A stretch of 64,000 nucleotides of DNA from Bradyrhizobium canariense (GCF_900105125.1 NZ_LT629750.1:2294001-2358000); one strand, 5' to 3'. Shown: positions 27,609 to 36,341, counted from the first letter of the stretch. Program-made: numbers and translations. The notes: generated from the sequence alone by a model not told the origin.

Positions 27609-29150
27609 ATGATAGACGTCGACCGCCCGTTTCGCAGTCAGGAACCGTTCGACCAAAACGTGCGCAGCGGGATCGAGGGATCAGGGGTCGGCACCTGGGA
27701 TCTTGAATTTTCGACCCAGGAGCTGAGTTGGTCAAATACCACGCGAAAGCTGTTCGGCGTCTCACCGGAGCAATCGGTCAACTACGATCTCTTTCTTTCC
27801 CTGCTTGATTTGCAGGATCGGGATCGCACCGCCAAGGCTGTGCAGAAGTCCATCGAAACCGGCTGCAATTTCGATATCCAGTACAGGATACACCGGCATT
27901 CGGATGCAGGTCACTGGGTACGCACGCTTGGGGCCATCGTGGACGACGCGGATGGCAAGCCTGCGCGGCTCAGCGGCATCGTGCTCGACATCGACAATGA
28001 GAAGCGCCTCGAGGACGCATTGAGGACGCGCGAAAGACACTTTCGTTCGATCCTCGACACCGTGCCCGATGCGATGATCGTTATTGACGAACATGGCATC
28101 ATGCAGTTTTTCAGCAGCGCTGCCGAACGCCAGTTTGGCTATGCCGAACCCGAAGCGATTGGAAAGAACATCAGTTTGCTGATGCCGGAGCCCGACCGTA
28201 GTCGTCATGATGGCTATCTTGCCCGCTATTTAAAAACCGGCGAGCGGCGTATCATCGGCATCGGCCGCATCGTTACCGGCATGCGCAAGGACGGCACAAC
28301 ATTTCCCATGTACCTCACCATCGGCGAGATGCAATCGGGCGGACGGCCCTACTTTACAGGTTTCGTCCGCGATCTTACCGAGCAGCAGCAGACCCAGGCA
28401 AGATTGCAAGAACTTCAATCCGAGCTGGTTCACGTGTCACGTCTGAGCGCGATGGGAGAGATGGCTTCAGCGCTTGCCCATGAACTTAATCAACCGCTTT
28501 CGGCCATCAGCAACTACATGAAGGGGTCACGCCGGCTCTTGGCTGCCAGCACGGACGCCAACGCGCCGAAGATCGAAGCGGCGCTCGATCGTGCTGCAGA
28601 GCAAGCCATCCGCGCCGGTGAGATCATCAGACGATTGCGCAACTTTGTTTCGCGAGAAGCGTCCGAGAAACGCGTCGAAAGTCTTTCGAAGCTGATAGAA
28701 GAAGCCGGAGCACTCGGTCTCACCGGCGCCCGCGAACAAGGCGTGATATTGCGGTTTAACCTCGATTCATCGTGTGACCTGGTCTTGGCCGATCGGGTTC
28801 AGATCCAGCAGGTTCTCGTCAATCTTTTTCGCAATGCGCTGGAAGCAATGGCTACTTCGACCCATAGAGAGCTTATCGCCTCGAACGCCAAGGTCGTCGA
28901 TGATATGATCGAAATCGCGGTTTCGGATACCGGGCACGGGTTCGGTGACAGCACCCAGGCAAATCTGTTTCAACCCTTCTTCACGACAAAGGAAACAGGC
29001 ATGGGCGTCGGCCTTTCGATCAGTCGAACGATCATCGAAACCCATGGCGGCCGGATGTGGGCCGAGACAAACGACGCAGGTGGCGCGACGTTTCGCTTCA
29101 CGTTACCTGCTGCGTCTGCCAAGGAAATGACGCATGTCGCAGAGCGGTAA
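27609..29150 (+). CDS. fixL: Oxygen-sensing histidine kinase FixL
   Basis: A 513-residue protein with the chosen start (AGGGCGG upstream). Layout: PAS-A (about 20-135), heme PAS-B (about 140-260), then HisKA and HATPase. With this start the heme-ligand His in [10 protein letters not shown] is residue 200 and the distal Arg in GIGRIVTG is 220, the numbers known for Bradyrhizobium FixL. The phospho-accepting His in [13 protein letters not shown] is 291, and the catalytic glycines [10 protein letters not shown] are near the end. Oxygen on the heme inhibits kinase activity; without it FixL phosphorylates FixJ. No membrane helices, so soluble. It overlaps fixJ by 17 bp. Confidence 0.96.
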   Translation: MIDVDRPFRSQEPFDQNVRSGIEGSGVGTWDLEFSTQELSWSNTTRKLFGVSPEQSVNYDLFLSLLDLQDRDRTAKAVQKSIETGCNFDIQYRIHRHSDAGHWVRTLGAIVDDADGKPARLSGIVLDIDNEKRLEDALRTRERHFRSILDTVPDAMIVIDEHGIMQFFSSAAERQFGYAEPEAIGKNISLLMPEPDRSRHDGYLARYLKTGERRIIGIGRIVTGMRKDGTTFPMYLTIGEMQSGGRPYFTGFVRDLTEQQQTQARLQELQSELVHVSRLSAMGEMASALAHELNQPLSAISNYMKGSRRLLAASTDANAPKIEAALDRAAEQAIRAGEIIRRLRNFVSREASEKRVESLSKLIEEAGALGLTGAREQGVILRFNLDSSCDLVLADRVQIQQVLVNLFRNALEAMATSTHRELIASNAKVVDDMIEIAVSDTGHGFGDSTQANLFQPFFTTKETGMGVGLSISRTIIETHGGRMWAETNDAGGATFRFTLPAASAKEMTHVAER

Positions 29151-29751
29151 GGTTTATGTCATCGATGATGATGCGGCGATGCGCGACTCTCTCGATTTTC
29201 TGCTGGGTTCCGCCGGGTTCCACGTGCAGCTTTTTGATTCCGCGCAGACTTTCCTCGACGAACTTCCGCGGATGGAGACGGGTTGCGTTGTCACGGACAT
29301 TCGCATGCCCGGAATCGATGGCATTGAGCTGCTACGTCGGCTGAACTCAGGTGTCCGCAGGCTTCCCGTCATCGTCATGACGGGGCATGGCGACGTTCCT
29401 CTCGCCGTTGAAGCCATGAAACTGGGCGCGCTCGATTTCCTTGAAAAGCCGTTCGAGGACGAGCGGCTCGTGAGCATGATCGAAACGGCGCTTTCGCAGA
29501 CCGATAACGGTTCAAAAAACGAGGCGATTACGGCTGACATGGCCTCGCGGGTGGCTTCCCTTACCCAGCGGGAACACCAGGTGATGCTGGGCCTCGTGAC
29601 CGGTCAATCGAATAAGGTGATCGCCAAGGAGTACGATATCAGCCCACGCACCGTCGAAGTCTACCGTGCGAATGTCATGACCAAGATGCAGGCGGGTAAC
29701 CTTTCGGAACTCGTCAGATTTGCGATCCGGGCCGGGATGCTCAAGGATTGA
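29134..29751 (+). CDS. fixJ: Response regulator FixJ
   Basis: A 205-residue regulator with a receiver domain (1-125; acidic pocket D11-D13, phosphorylation site Asp55 in VVTDIRMPG, Lys in FLEKPF) and a LuxR-type DNA-binding domain (about 140-200, [43 protein letters not shown]). It is activated by FixL at low oxygen and should switch on fixK, whose promoter lies 650 bp downstream. Its stop codon lies inside a FixK-type box. Confidence 0.96.
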   Translation: MSQSGKVYVIDDDAAMRDSLDFLLGSAGFHVQLFDSAQTFLDELPRMETGCVVTDIRMPGIDGIELLRRLNSGVRRLPVIVMTGHGDVPLAVEAMKLGALDFLEKPFEDERLVSMIETALSQTDNGSKNEAITADMASRVASLTQREHQVMLGLVTGQSNKVIAKEYDISPRTVEVYRANVMTKMQAGNLSELVRFAIRAGMLKD

Positions 29752-29761
29752 GCTAAATCAA
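29748..29761 (+). promoter_or_regulatory. FixK-type box overlapping the fixJ stop codon
   Basis: TTGAGCTAAATCAA has perfect half-sites. The TGA of fixJ is its bases 2-4. A class II site here would give a transcript start near 29796, suiting the receiver gene start at 29858 but not an alternative at 29795. Confidence 0.6.
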
Positions 29762-29857
29762 TTCCAGTTGACGAAAATCGGCTATCAAGTTTCGATGATC
29801 GACGCCCATCATCCCCGAGCAGGGAATACCGAAATCGACTCTCCAGCCAGGAGAGCG

Positions 29858-30226
29858 ATGGTCTACGTCGTTGATGATGACTTTGACGTCCTTAAATCGC
29901 TGCGATTTCTTTTGGAAACGGAAGGGTTCGACGTCCGGACGTTTCGCAGCGGATCCGCGCTGCTTGCGTCTCGCACCCGACACGACGCAGATTGCCTTGT
30001 CATCGACTACAAGATGGCCGGAATCGACGGGATCGAGCTTGCGCGCAAGCTGCGCGATCTCAACGTCGATACGCCGATCGTTCTGATCACCGGCTATCCG
30101 GACGAAAGCATCCTGACGAAAGCCAGCCTTGCCGGGGTGCGTCAAGTCCTTCTAAAGCCCCATCTGGAGGACAGTCTGGTGGCGTCCGTTCGAAACTTCA
30201 TGGAAACAAACCGCGCCGCGGACTAA
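29858..30226 (+). CDS. Receiver-only response regulator
   Basis: A 122-residue single receiver domain: acidic pair D6-D8 in YVVDDDFD, phosphorylation Asp50 in CLVIDYKMAG, Thr in VLITGYP, Lys in LLKPH. No output domain. AGGAG four bases before ATG 29858 supports this start; the frame also opens at 29795. Lying between fixJ and fixK and having its own FixK-type box, it may act as a phosphate sink or feedback element on the FixL-FixJ pathway (inference). Confidence 0.8.
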   Translation: MVYVVDDDFDVLKSLRFLLETEGFDVRTFRSGSALLASRTRHDADCLVIDYKMAGIDGIELARKLRDLNVDTPIVLITGYPDESILTKASLAGVRQVLLKPHLEDSLVASVRNFMETNRAAD

Positions 30227-30315
30227 AGCCTGAGCCGGCTTCCCGCTTCCGGGAATCGTGATCCTAGGAATCATGGCCTGAGGCGCTGGACGTTGCCAGG
30301 TCAACTCCGGAAGAG

Positions 30316-30337
30316 CCCTTAGGGAAGCCCCCTTAGG
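30316..30337 (+). promoter_or_regulatory. Direct repeat in the fixK promoter, candidate FixJ site
   Basis: CCCTTAGG occurs twice with a 14-bp period (30316-30323 and 30330-30337), 72 to 93 nt before the fixK start. Its TTAGGG/CCCTTA character is reminiscent of FixJ targets, but I cannot confirm a match to the FixJ consensus. Confidence 0.35.
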
Positions 30338-30408
30338 ATATCGACCGAAATGTTCGGGAACGAATATCCTCGGTAAACCCCGGCCATCCCGCATCGAGGA
30401 ATGGCAAA

Positions 30409-31104
30409 ATGCTTACCCAAACAATCAGTGCTACGACCACCAAGGTTGCTCCCGCCTGCCACGCCCAAACCCCACCGTTTGCCGACCAGTTCAGTGTGAT
30501 AGCCCGCTGCTCGGGAGTGGTCGCGACCGAATTCTCCTACAAAAAGGAAGAGGAGATCTACGGAGAAGACGAGCCTGCCGAATATGTTTACCAGGTGATC
30601 CGTGGCGCTGTTCGCACCTACAAGCTCTTGAGCGACGGACGACGTCAAATCGGGGCGTTCCATTTGCCCGGAGACGTCTTTGGCCTCGATCCCGATTCTA
30701 CTCATCGCCTGACAGCCGAGGCGATTACGGACACCACCGTCCGCCTGGTGAAACGCCGGAGCCTTGAAGCGGCAGCTGGATCCAATGTTCAGGTCGCCCA
30801 TCATCTTTGGACCATGACCGCCAGCGACCTGCGGCATGCGGAAGATCATATGCTATTGCTCGGCCGCAAAACCGCTCTGGAACGCGTAGCCACCTTCCTT
30901 CTGGAGATGGATCGCCGGCTCGCGAAGGCGGGCATGATGGCCTTGCCAATGTGCCGCCGCGATATCGGCGACTATCTTGGCCTTACCCTGGAAACGGTGT
31001 CGAGGGCGCTTTCGCAGCTCAACGACCAAGGCATCCTGGCGTTTTCGAGTGCCCGTCAAATCGTGCTCCGCAACCGCCAGCGTTTGGCAGACATGGATGC
31101 GTGA
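30409..31104 (+). CDS. fixK: CRP/FNR-type regulator FixK (FixK2-like)
   Basis: A 231-residue regulator with a cyclic-nucleotide-like sensor domain (about 40-140) and a C-terminal winged helix (about 165-225). The recognition helix region CRRDIGDYLGLTLETVSRALSQL carries the E-x-x-S-R pattern that reads TTGA half-sites. It lacks the N-terminal cysteine cluster of FNR, so it is not itself an iron-sulfur oxygen sensor. Cys182 lies where Bradyrhizobium FixK2 has its redox-sensitive Cys183. It should be activated by FixJ and bind the boxes listed between 0.5 and 29.8 kb. Confidence 0.95.
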   Translation: MLTQTISATTTKVAPACHAQTPPFADQFSVIARCSGVVATEFSYKKEEEIYGEDEPAEYVYQVIRGAVRTYKLLSDGRRQIGAFHLPGDVFGLDPDSTHRLTAEAITDTTVRLVKRRSLEAAAGSNVQVAHHLWTMTASDLRHAEDHMLLLGRKTALERVATFLLEMDRRLAKAGMMALPMCRRDIGDYLGLTLETVSRALSQLNDQGILAFSSARQIVLRNRQRLADMDA

Positions 31105-31163
31105 GCGGAAGCGCAAACTCTAACTCAAACCGGCGATGCGCCACCGAAAAGAAAGGGTATCAA

Positions 31164-31409
31164 ATGAACAATTATCGTGTCTCGTTCTACAAGGACCTGC
31201 TGAATTCGGACGGCCATAATTCCAAATGCCTCCAACAGCAAATTGATGTGCAATCAGACGGCCCCTCCGATGCACTGGTATTAGCTGAACAACGGATCGA
31301 CAGCGCTCGCTTGAATGCGGACCGCATCGAGGTGGTACGCCTGGCCTGCAGTCATAACCATCTGGAACATTCATCTGGGGATTCGGCCGCTCTCTGCAAA
31401 CACACTTAA
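31164..31409 (+). CDS. Small conserved hypothetical protein
   Basis: An 81-residue soluble protein, start fixed by GAAAGGG upstream. It begins MNNYRVSFYKDLLNSDGH and contains QRIDSARLNADRIEVV. The length and opening (Y-x-V-x-F-x-K-x-L) recall small proteins often annotated in Bradyrhizobium near stress genes, though I cannot name a family. It lies 59 nt after fixK on the same strand and could be co-transcribed. Confidence 0.6.
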   Translation: MNNYRVSFYKDLLNSDGHNSKCLQQQIDVQSDGPSDALVLAEQRIDSARLNADRIEVVRLACSHNHLEHSSGDSAALCKHT

Positions 31410-31627
31410 GGCCGTAATGCTCTTTCCATGAAGGAATCCAATACGTATTTGCACTGCGCGGCCCTGCCGGCGGAACTATCCCCGAATAGGTACGCAAGTG
31501 GTAAGCTGAACTGCGACAGCACTGGAGACGAAAGGCCAATGAGCGAAGGCCGACTTTTGTCGGGATCCCCACCACGCTGAGATCGTCGCACCGTTGACGC
31601 CTGGCCAAAGCGGCAAAGCGAGCATCG

Positions 31628-31882
31628 ATGACTGAAATCACTCATTTCGTGGCGTTGCCGTTTGATCTTATCGACGGCAGCCTTGTTGCCGGCAATCCCG
31701 TCGATTGTGCGGATCCCGCCGTCGCGATCCAGACGGCTCAGGGGCAGTGGAAAGTCTTTGGTCACGTCGGCGCTGTTGCGTACAGCCGCACCAGCGATTT
31801 CGGAGCGGGAAAATACAACCAAAAGCACGTGCTGCGCCGGTTTGGACAGGTGCCGGACGAGTACCTCCGAGCAGATCGATGA
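31628..31882 (+). CDS. Small conserved hypothetical protein
   Basis: An 84-residue soluble protein beginning MTEITHFVALPFDLIDGSLVAG and ending in RRFGQVPDEYLRAD. The pattern (MTEITHFVALPF..., GHVGAVAYSRTSD..., R-x-F-G-x-VP) is one I associate with short hypothetical proteins of Nitrobacteraceae, which favours this frame over a 186-codon frame on the opposite strand. The ribosome site is weak. Function unknown. Confidence 0.55.
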   Translation: MTEITHFVALPFDLIDGSLVAGNPVDCADPAVAIQTAQGQWKVFGHVGAVAYSRTSDFGAGKYNQKHVLRRFGQVPDEYLRADR

Positions 31883-31975
31883 CGAATGAGTTACGGATGG
31901 CCGCGCTCGTATTTGACCTTTCCACAACGGCCGCGCTCGCCGAAAACTGGTTGTGCGCCAGGACATGACATGCTC

Positions 31976-33328
31976 TTAGACCGCTCGGCTGTGGAGCTGT
32001 TTCGATCCATCGAGATGCGCGTCAAAGGCGGCAGCGACGCTGCGAACGAGAAAGCGCGAGTCATCGGCCAAAGCCAGCGTAGCGCCGTCAAGCTTGACGA
32101 TGCCATCTGAAATCAAGTTATGGAGACGGGGCGACGATTCCAGGATCGCTTCGGCAGCCGATCCATGCCGCGAACAGATTTGATCGAGATCGACGCCGAA
32201 GTCGCACATGATGCGCTCGATAATTTCGGCCCGTAGGCGATCATCATCAGTCAACGCATAACCTTTGACCGTTGCCAATCTCCCGCTGGTGATGGATCCC
32301 AAATAGGCGCGCGTGTGCACTTCGTTCTGAACGTACCCCCGCGACAAGCGTCCGATGGCGCTGGCGCCGAATCCGAGCAGAATATTGCTGGCGTCCGTCG
32401 TGTAGCCCTGGAAGTTTCTGCGAAGCTTTCCATCCCGGAAGGCGCCGGCCATTTTGTCTCCGGAAAGCGCGAAATGATCCAGCCCGATCTGGAGATATCC
32501 GGCTTTCTTCAACGCGTCTGCGATCGCTTCGAACTGCTGATCCCTTTGAAGGCTGTCGGGAAGCGACGCATCGTCGATCTTGCGCTGGTGCTTCTTGAAT
32601 GTCGGTACGTGCGCATAGCCGAACACGGAAAGGCGATCGGGACGAAGCTCGACGCATCGATGGAGGGTGTCGAGGCAGGACGCGATGGTCTGGTGAGGCA
32701 ATCCATAGATCAGATCGAAATTGACGCCAGTGATGCCAGCCCGCCGAAGGTTTGTCGTGGCGACCGCGGTCTCGTCGAAACCTTGCACCCGATGGATGGC
32801 GTGCTGGACCAGGGGATCGAAGCTTTGCACGCCGAGGCTTGCGCGATTAACCCCGCCATTTGCCAGCGCATCGATCATCGCTACGGTCAGTGTCCGCGGG
32901 TCGATCTCGACGGCGATTTCGGCCGAAGGCGCAATAAAGAAGGAGCGCCTGATCGACGCGATCAGGTCCGCAAAGTGCTCGGGCGCCATGATCGTCGGCG
33001 TTCCACCGCCAAAGTGGATGTGGTCGACCTGGACGCGGTGACCGATCTGGCCCGATACCAGATCGATTTCGCGGCACAAAGAGGAAGCGTAGGCGGCAAT
33101 GGGTTCGTCACGGCGAGCGACCGACGTGTGGCAGCCGCAATACCAGCACATCGACCGGCAGAACGGAACGTGCAGATACAGTGAAGCGCTGGCGCTCCGC
33201 GGGATGGCCTTCAGCCATTCTGCGTAGGTGTCGGGACCTATTGCGGCCGAGAAATGCGGAGCGGTCGGATAGCTGGTATATCTCGGCAATCGTTCGTGTC
33301 CATAGCGAGCCGCAAGATCTTGTCGCAT
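31976..33328 (-). CDS. hemN: Oxygen-independent coproporphyrinogen III dehydrogenase
   Basis: A 450-residue radical-SAM enzyme. The cluster motif CRSMCWYC (CxxxCxxC) followed by GCH is at about residues 55-63, and HFGGGTPT at about 95-102 belongs to the SAM-binding part. It turns coproporphyrinogen III into protoporphyrinogen IX without oxygen, needed for heme synthesis when oxygen is low and typically under FixK/FNR control. I see no consensus FixK box directly upstream here, which is odd. The start at 33328 (GGACGGG upstream) is favoured over a longer form at 33382. Confidence 0.93.
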   Translation of the reverse strand: MRQDLAARYGHERLPRYTSYPTAPHFSAAIGPDTYAEWLKAIPRSASASLYLHVPFCRSMCWYCGCHTSVARRDEPIAAYASSLCREIDLVSGQIGHRVQVDHIHFGGGTPTIMAPEHFADLIASIRRSFFIAPSAEIAVEIDPRTLTVAMIDALANGGVNRASLGVQSFDPLVQHAIHRVQGFDETAVATTNLRRAGITGVNFDLIYGLPHQTIASCLDTLHRCVELRPDRLSVFGYAHVPTFKKHQRKIDDASLPDSLQRDQQFEAIADALKKAGYLQIGLDHFALSGDKMAGAFRDGKLRRNFQGYTTDASNILLGFGASAIGRLSRGYVQNEVHTRAYLGSITSGRLATVKGYALTDDDRLRAEIIERIMCDFGVDLDQICSRHGSAAEAILESSPRLHNLISDGIVKLDGATLALADDSRFLVRSVAAAFDAHLDGSKQLHSRAV

Positions 33329-33391
33329 CGTCGGACCCGTCCGAAGTAATCGACCGCTGTCAGGCGGCCTCGTTGGCCTCAAGTTCCGGAT

Positions 33392-33811
33392 TCAATAGCC
33401 TGCCGCATGGAGGGCCGCCTTGCGCTCGCGCAAAGAGTGGTGAGCGCTTGAAGCTGAAGGCAGGAACGCCAAGCCCGTGGATTCCAGCAGTGGCGCCAAT
33501 CTGCCAGAGCCGTCCGGCCCGGTCCGCTCCGCCCAGCAAGATGCACCCCGCTGGTGTAAGCGGACGGGGATGAATTCCGTTCGCCCCGGTTTGCGGCACA
33601 TGTCGAACCCCGCGCGTGCACAAACGGTCGCGGGAGCAGCTGTTCCCGTCATCCGGGCCAGCAGAGGCCGCACGAATGCGATGGCACCGGCCAACGCCGC
33701 CAGGGGGTTGCCCGGTTTCATCGCAACCTTGAGCACGGCCAGATCGCCGCCGAATCGAACAGCGCATCGCGGACGTGATCCTCGTCGCCCACCGCCTTTC
33801 GGCGACGTCAA
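33392..33811 (-). pseudogene. Decayed C-terminal fragment of a MoeA-like molybdopterin enzyme
   Basis: The minus strand reads GDLAVLKVAMKPGNPLAALA, followed by FVRPLLARMTG, GRTEFIPVRL and SGRLAPLLESTGLAFLP, matching in order the C-terminal half of MoeA (normally KPGKP...LPGNP, FVRP-L-L, G-R-x-E-F/W-x-R, G-x-G-x-L...T-x-G-L). About 14 codons are missing between the KPG and LPG motifs, and just upstream a different frame reads VGDEDHVRDALF, again MoeA-like. So the relic has an internal deletion, a frameshift and no N-terminal half. It lies between hemN and the haloacid dehalogenase operon. Confidence 0.6.
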
Positions 33812-33907
33812 AGACCAGCACCCATAAGACTGCTCCTTTCGAGGGTGGTGTCCAGTCGCGCCCGCCGCGTCTAGCCAGGCCCCCTCCAGCCGGCTGTGTC
33901 CAGCTGA

Positions 33908-34594
33908 TCAGGCCCGCCGCTTGTGACGAGCGATCAGCTGATCAGCCACGTCGTTCAGGTCGCCGCCGACGATCTGCGGCTGAGGACCGACTCCCAAAAT
34001 ATCATTGCCGACGCGCTTGATCAGGGCAGCTTCCCAACCGGCCGCCACTGCGCCGAGCGTGTCCCATGTATGGCAAGCGATCAGACAAAGCTGCGAGGGG
34101 CCGACCCCGAGCTCCCTCTCGACATAGGCGTAGGCTTGGCGCGACGGCTTGTGGTGTTTCACGCCATCCGCGCTGAAGCGTCTTTCGAACAAGTCGACGA
34201 TGCCGCCGTGCTCGAGCTGACGGGTTTGAACCTCAAGCAAATTGTCCGTGAGGGTGAAGAGCCGAAAACCCGCATCGCGCAGCTTGCGAAGCGCAGCTGA
34301 AACCTCGCGGCACGGCGGCATCGTCGAGAATTTTTCCTTGAGTTCCTGCTTGTCCGCGTCATTGATTTTAATGCCCTGTGTATCCGCCAGCATCTTCATC
34401 ACGGCGGCGCCGATATCCGTGAACGGCACGTAGCAGCCAGCGACCGTCAAGGCTGCCGAATACAAGATGAGATTAGCAAACCAGAGACGCATGTCCTGCT
34501 TGTCGCCGAAGATGCGCTCAAACGTCGGCTCCATCGTTTGGAGATCGAGCAGCGTCTCATTGACATCAAAGACAATCAGAGGAAGCGCGGACAT
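33908..34594 (-). CDS. Type II haloacid dehalogenase
   Basis: A 228-residue HAD-superfamily enzyme. The nucleophile is Asp10 in IVFDVNETLLDL, motif II is FTLTDNLLE, and KPSRQAYAYVERELG and CHTWDTLGAVAAGW supply the Lys and acidic residues. Family members release halide from 2-haloacids, e.g. haloacetate or 2-chloropropionate to hydroxy acids, though some act on other substrates. Last gene of a three-gene minus-strand run with an SDR (29 nt upstream) and an alpha/beta hydrolase. Confidence 0.85.
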   Translation of the reverse strand: MSALPLIVFDVNETLLDLQTMEPTFERIFGDKQDMRLWFANLILYSAALTVAGCYVPFTDIGAAVMKMLADTQGIKINDADKQELKEKFSTMPPCREVSAALRKLRDAGFRLFTLTDNLLEVQTRQLEHGGIVDLFERRFSADGVKHHKPSRQAYAYVERELGVGPSQLCLIACHTWDTLGAVAAGWEAALIKRVGNDILGVGPQPQIVGGDLNDVADQLIARHKRRA

Positions 34595-34623
34595 GTCTGA
34601 CTCCGTTTTTTGTCCTGGTCCAA

Positions 34624-35394
34624 TTAGATCGACTTAACCTCACCGCCATCGATGCGAAGTTGGGTACCGGTTATCCACCGTGCGGCAGGAGAAACCAGAA
34701 AAGCCATCAGCTCGGCGATATCTTGCGGCTCCCCATAGCGACCGATGCCAGCCTGCGTCAGGAGCGTCTGCTTTGCCTCGTCGATGCCGACCTTATGCGC
34801 CGCGGCCCATTTTTCGATCATGGACAGGCGCCGACCGGTCATGACCGGCCCCGGAGACACACTGTTGACCTGGATGCCATCCTTAAGACCACGATCGGCA
34901 AACGCCTTGGCCAGGGCGACGATCGCAGCATTAATCACTCCGACCGCTGCTGCCGACGCTGTTGGAATCTCCGCGGCATTTCCGGCGATAAGAACGACGG
35001 CGCCGTTCGTCGCCTTCAAGGCCTCCCACGCGCGAAGCGTCAGCCGACGCGCCCCATGAAGCTTGAGATCCATGCCGGCGTTCCATTGTTCGTCCGTCAT
35101 TTGGAGTAAGTCGACCCCAGGCACGGCGCCAGCGATGTTCAACAGCGCGTCGATCCGACCGAACTTTTCCAACGTTCGACCAACGACGGTTTCGGCCGCC
35201 GCCGGGACCATGAGATCCAGATCAATTGGAAGTGGCTCGGCGCCCTGCGCCCTCACCTGTTCAGCAACCTTTCCAAGCTCGATCCCACCCCGCGCGGCGA
35301 GAACGACAGCCGAGAAGTCGCGAGAAAGCCTGATCGCCGTTGCTCTACCGATGCCGGAGCTCGCACCAGTAACGATCGCTACCGATTTTGACAT
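34624..35394 (-). CDS. Short-chain dehydrogenase/reductase
   Basis: A 256-residue SDR. The NAD(P)-binding motif is TGASSGIG at about 9-16, NIAG follows near 88, and a carboxylate-binding VSPGPVMTGR segment is near 190. The active-site region is unusual: where YxxxK is expected the sequence has AAAVGVINAAIVALAKAF, with no Tyr before the Lys, and Ser is replaced in VVLIAGNAAEIPT. Reductase activity may be altered. The start at 35394 gives the normal SDR opening. Middle gene of the operon with the hydrolase and the haloacid dehalogenase. Confidence 0.8.
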   Translation of the reverse strand: MSKSVAIVTGASSGIGRATAIRLSRDFSAVVLAARGGIELGKVAEQVRAQGAEPLPIDLDLMVPAAAETVVGRTLEKFGRIDALLNIAGAVPGVDLLQMTDEQWNAGMDLKLHGARRLTLRAWEALKATNGAVVLIAGNAAEIPTASAAAVGVINAAIVALAKAFADRGLKDGIQVNSVSPGPVMTGRRLSMIEKWAAAHKVGIDEAKQTLLTQAGIGRYGEPQDIAELMAFLVSPAARWITGTQLRIDGGEVKSI

Positions 35395-35480
35395 TCCAAT
35401 TTCTCTTGCGGTTTCGGACTTTGTGGTCAGGGTGCGGGCGGACCTGCGCTGACCGGCGGCGCATGCCTTGCCATCGCTTC

Positions 35481-36341
35481 TCACTTGGCGCGCGGAAGAA
35501 AATCGCGAATGGCGAGAGCGATCTCTTGACAATGGGTCTCGAGCGCAAAGTGGCCCGTGTCGAAGAAGCGCACTTCCGCTCCTGGAATGTCGCGCTTGAA
35601 CGCTTTCGCACCCGCCGGCAGGAAGAAGGGATCGTTCTTGCCCCAGACCGCCAAAACCGGGGGCTTGTGTTCGCGAAAGTAAGCCTGGAATTCCGGATAC
35701 ATGGCGAAATTGCTCTTGTAGTCGCCAAAGAGATCGAGCTGCACGTCATCGGCACCGGGGCGCGCTAGATAGTAGTTGTCGAGCGAATATCCGTCCGGAG
35801 AAACCAAGGACGTATCGGCGACGCCGTGGGTGTACTGCCATATCGTCGTTTCCGGTGACAGAAAGGCTCGGAGGGCCGCGCGGTTCGCCTCCGACGGGTT
35901 TTGCCAATAAGCGCGGATGGGGTTCCAGCCGTCACTCAGTCCCTCCTCGTAGGCGTTTCCATTCTGGGAGATGATCGCAGTAATGCGCTCGGGACGACGA
36001 ACAGCCATTCGAAAGCCGGTCGGCGCACCATAGTCGAAGGCGTAGATCGCGAAGCGAACGAGGCCGATGACTTCAGTGAACCGCTCGATGACGCCGGCTA
36101 GTGCGGCGAAAGTGTAGGAAAACTTGTCGCGAGACGGCATGTCGGACTGGCCGAACCCGGGCAGGTCCGGTGCTACGACGCGGAAACGGTCGGAGAGAGC
36201 CGGTATCAGCTCGCGAAACATATGACCCGCGGAAGGAAATCCGTGAAGCAACAGCAACGCCGGTGCATCAGCTCGGCCGGCCTGCCTGTAGAACACGTTG
36301 AATCCATCGACGTTGGCCTTGCGGTATTGGATCTTCGTCAT
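35481..36341 (-). CDS. Alpha/beta hydrolase (haloalkane dehalogenase/epoxide hydrolase-like)
   Basis: A 286-residue alpha/beta-fold enzyme. The oxyanion segment HGFP is at 33-36, the nucleophile elbow YAFDYGAPTG places Asp103 as nucleophile, and the catalytic His in FDTGHFALETH is near 264. An Asp nucleophile fits haloalkane dehalogenases and epoxide hydrolases rather than esterases, but the halide-binding Trp that follows Asp in classical haloalkane dehalogenases (DWG) is Tyr here. First gene of the operon ending in a haloacid dehalogenase, so a role in halogenated or epoxide substrates is possible but unproven. Confidence 0.78.
   Translation of the reverse strand: MTKIQYRKANVDGFNVFYRQAGRADAPALLLLHGFPSAGHMFRELIPALSDRFRVVAPDLPGFGQSDMPSRDKFSYTFAALAGVIERFTEVIGLVRFAIYAFDYGAPTGFRMAVRRPERITAIISQNGNAYEEGLSDGWNPIRAYWQNPSEANRAALRAFLSPETTIWQYTHGVADTSLVSPDGYSLDNYYLARPGADDVQLDLFGDYKSNFAMYPEFQAYFREHKPPVLAVWGKNDPFFLPAGAKAFKRDIPGAEVRFFDTGHFALETHCQEIALAIRDFLPRAK

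Noticed and set aside
31406..31966. A 186-codon minus-strand frame after fixK
   Set aside because: Its product is Arg/Ser-rich without a start site, and it overlaps the more protein-like plus-strand gene at 31628.
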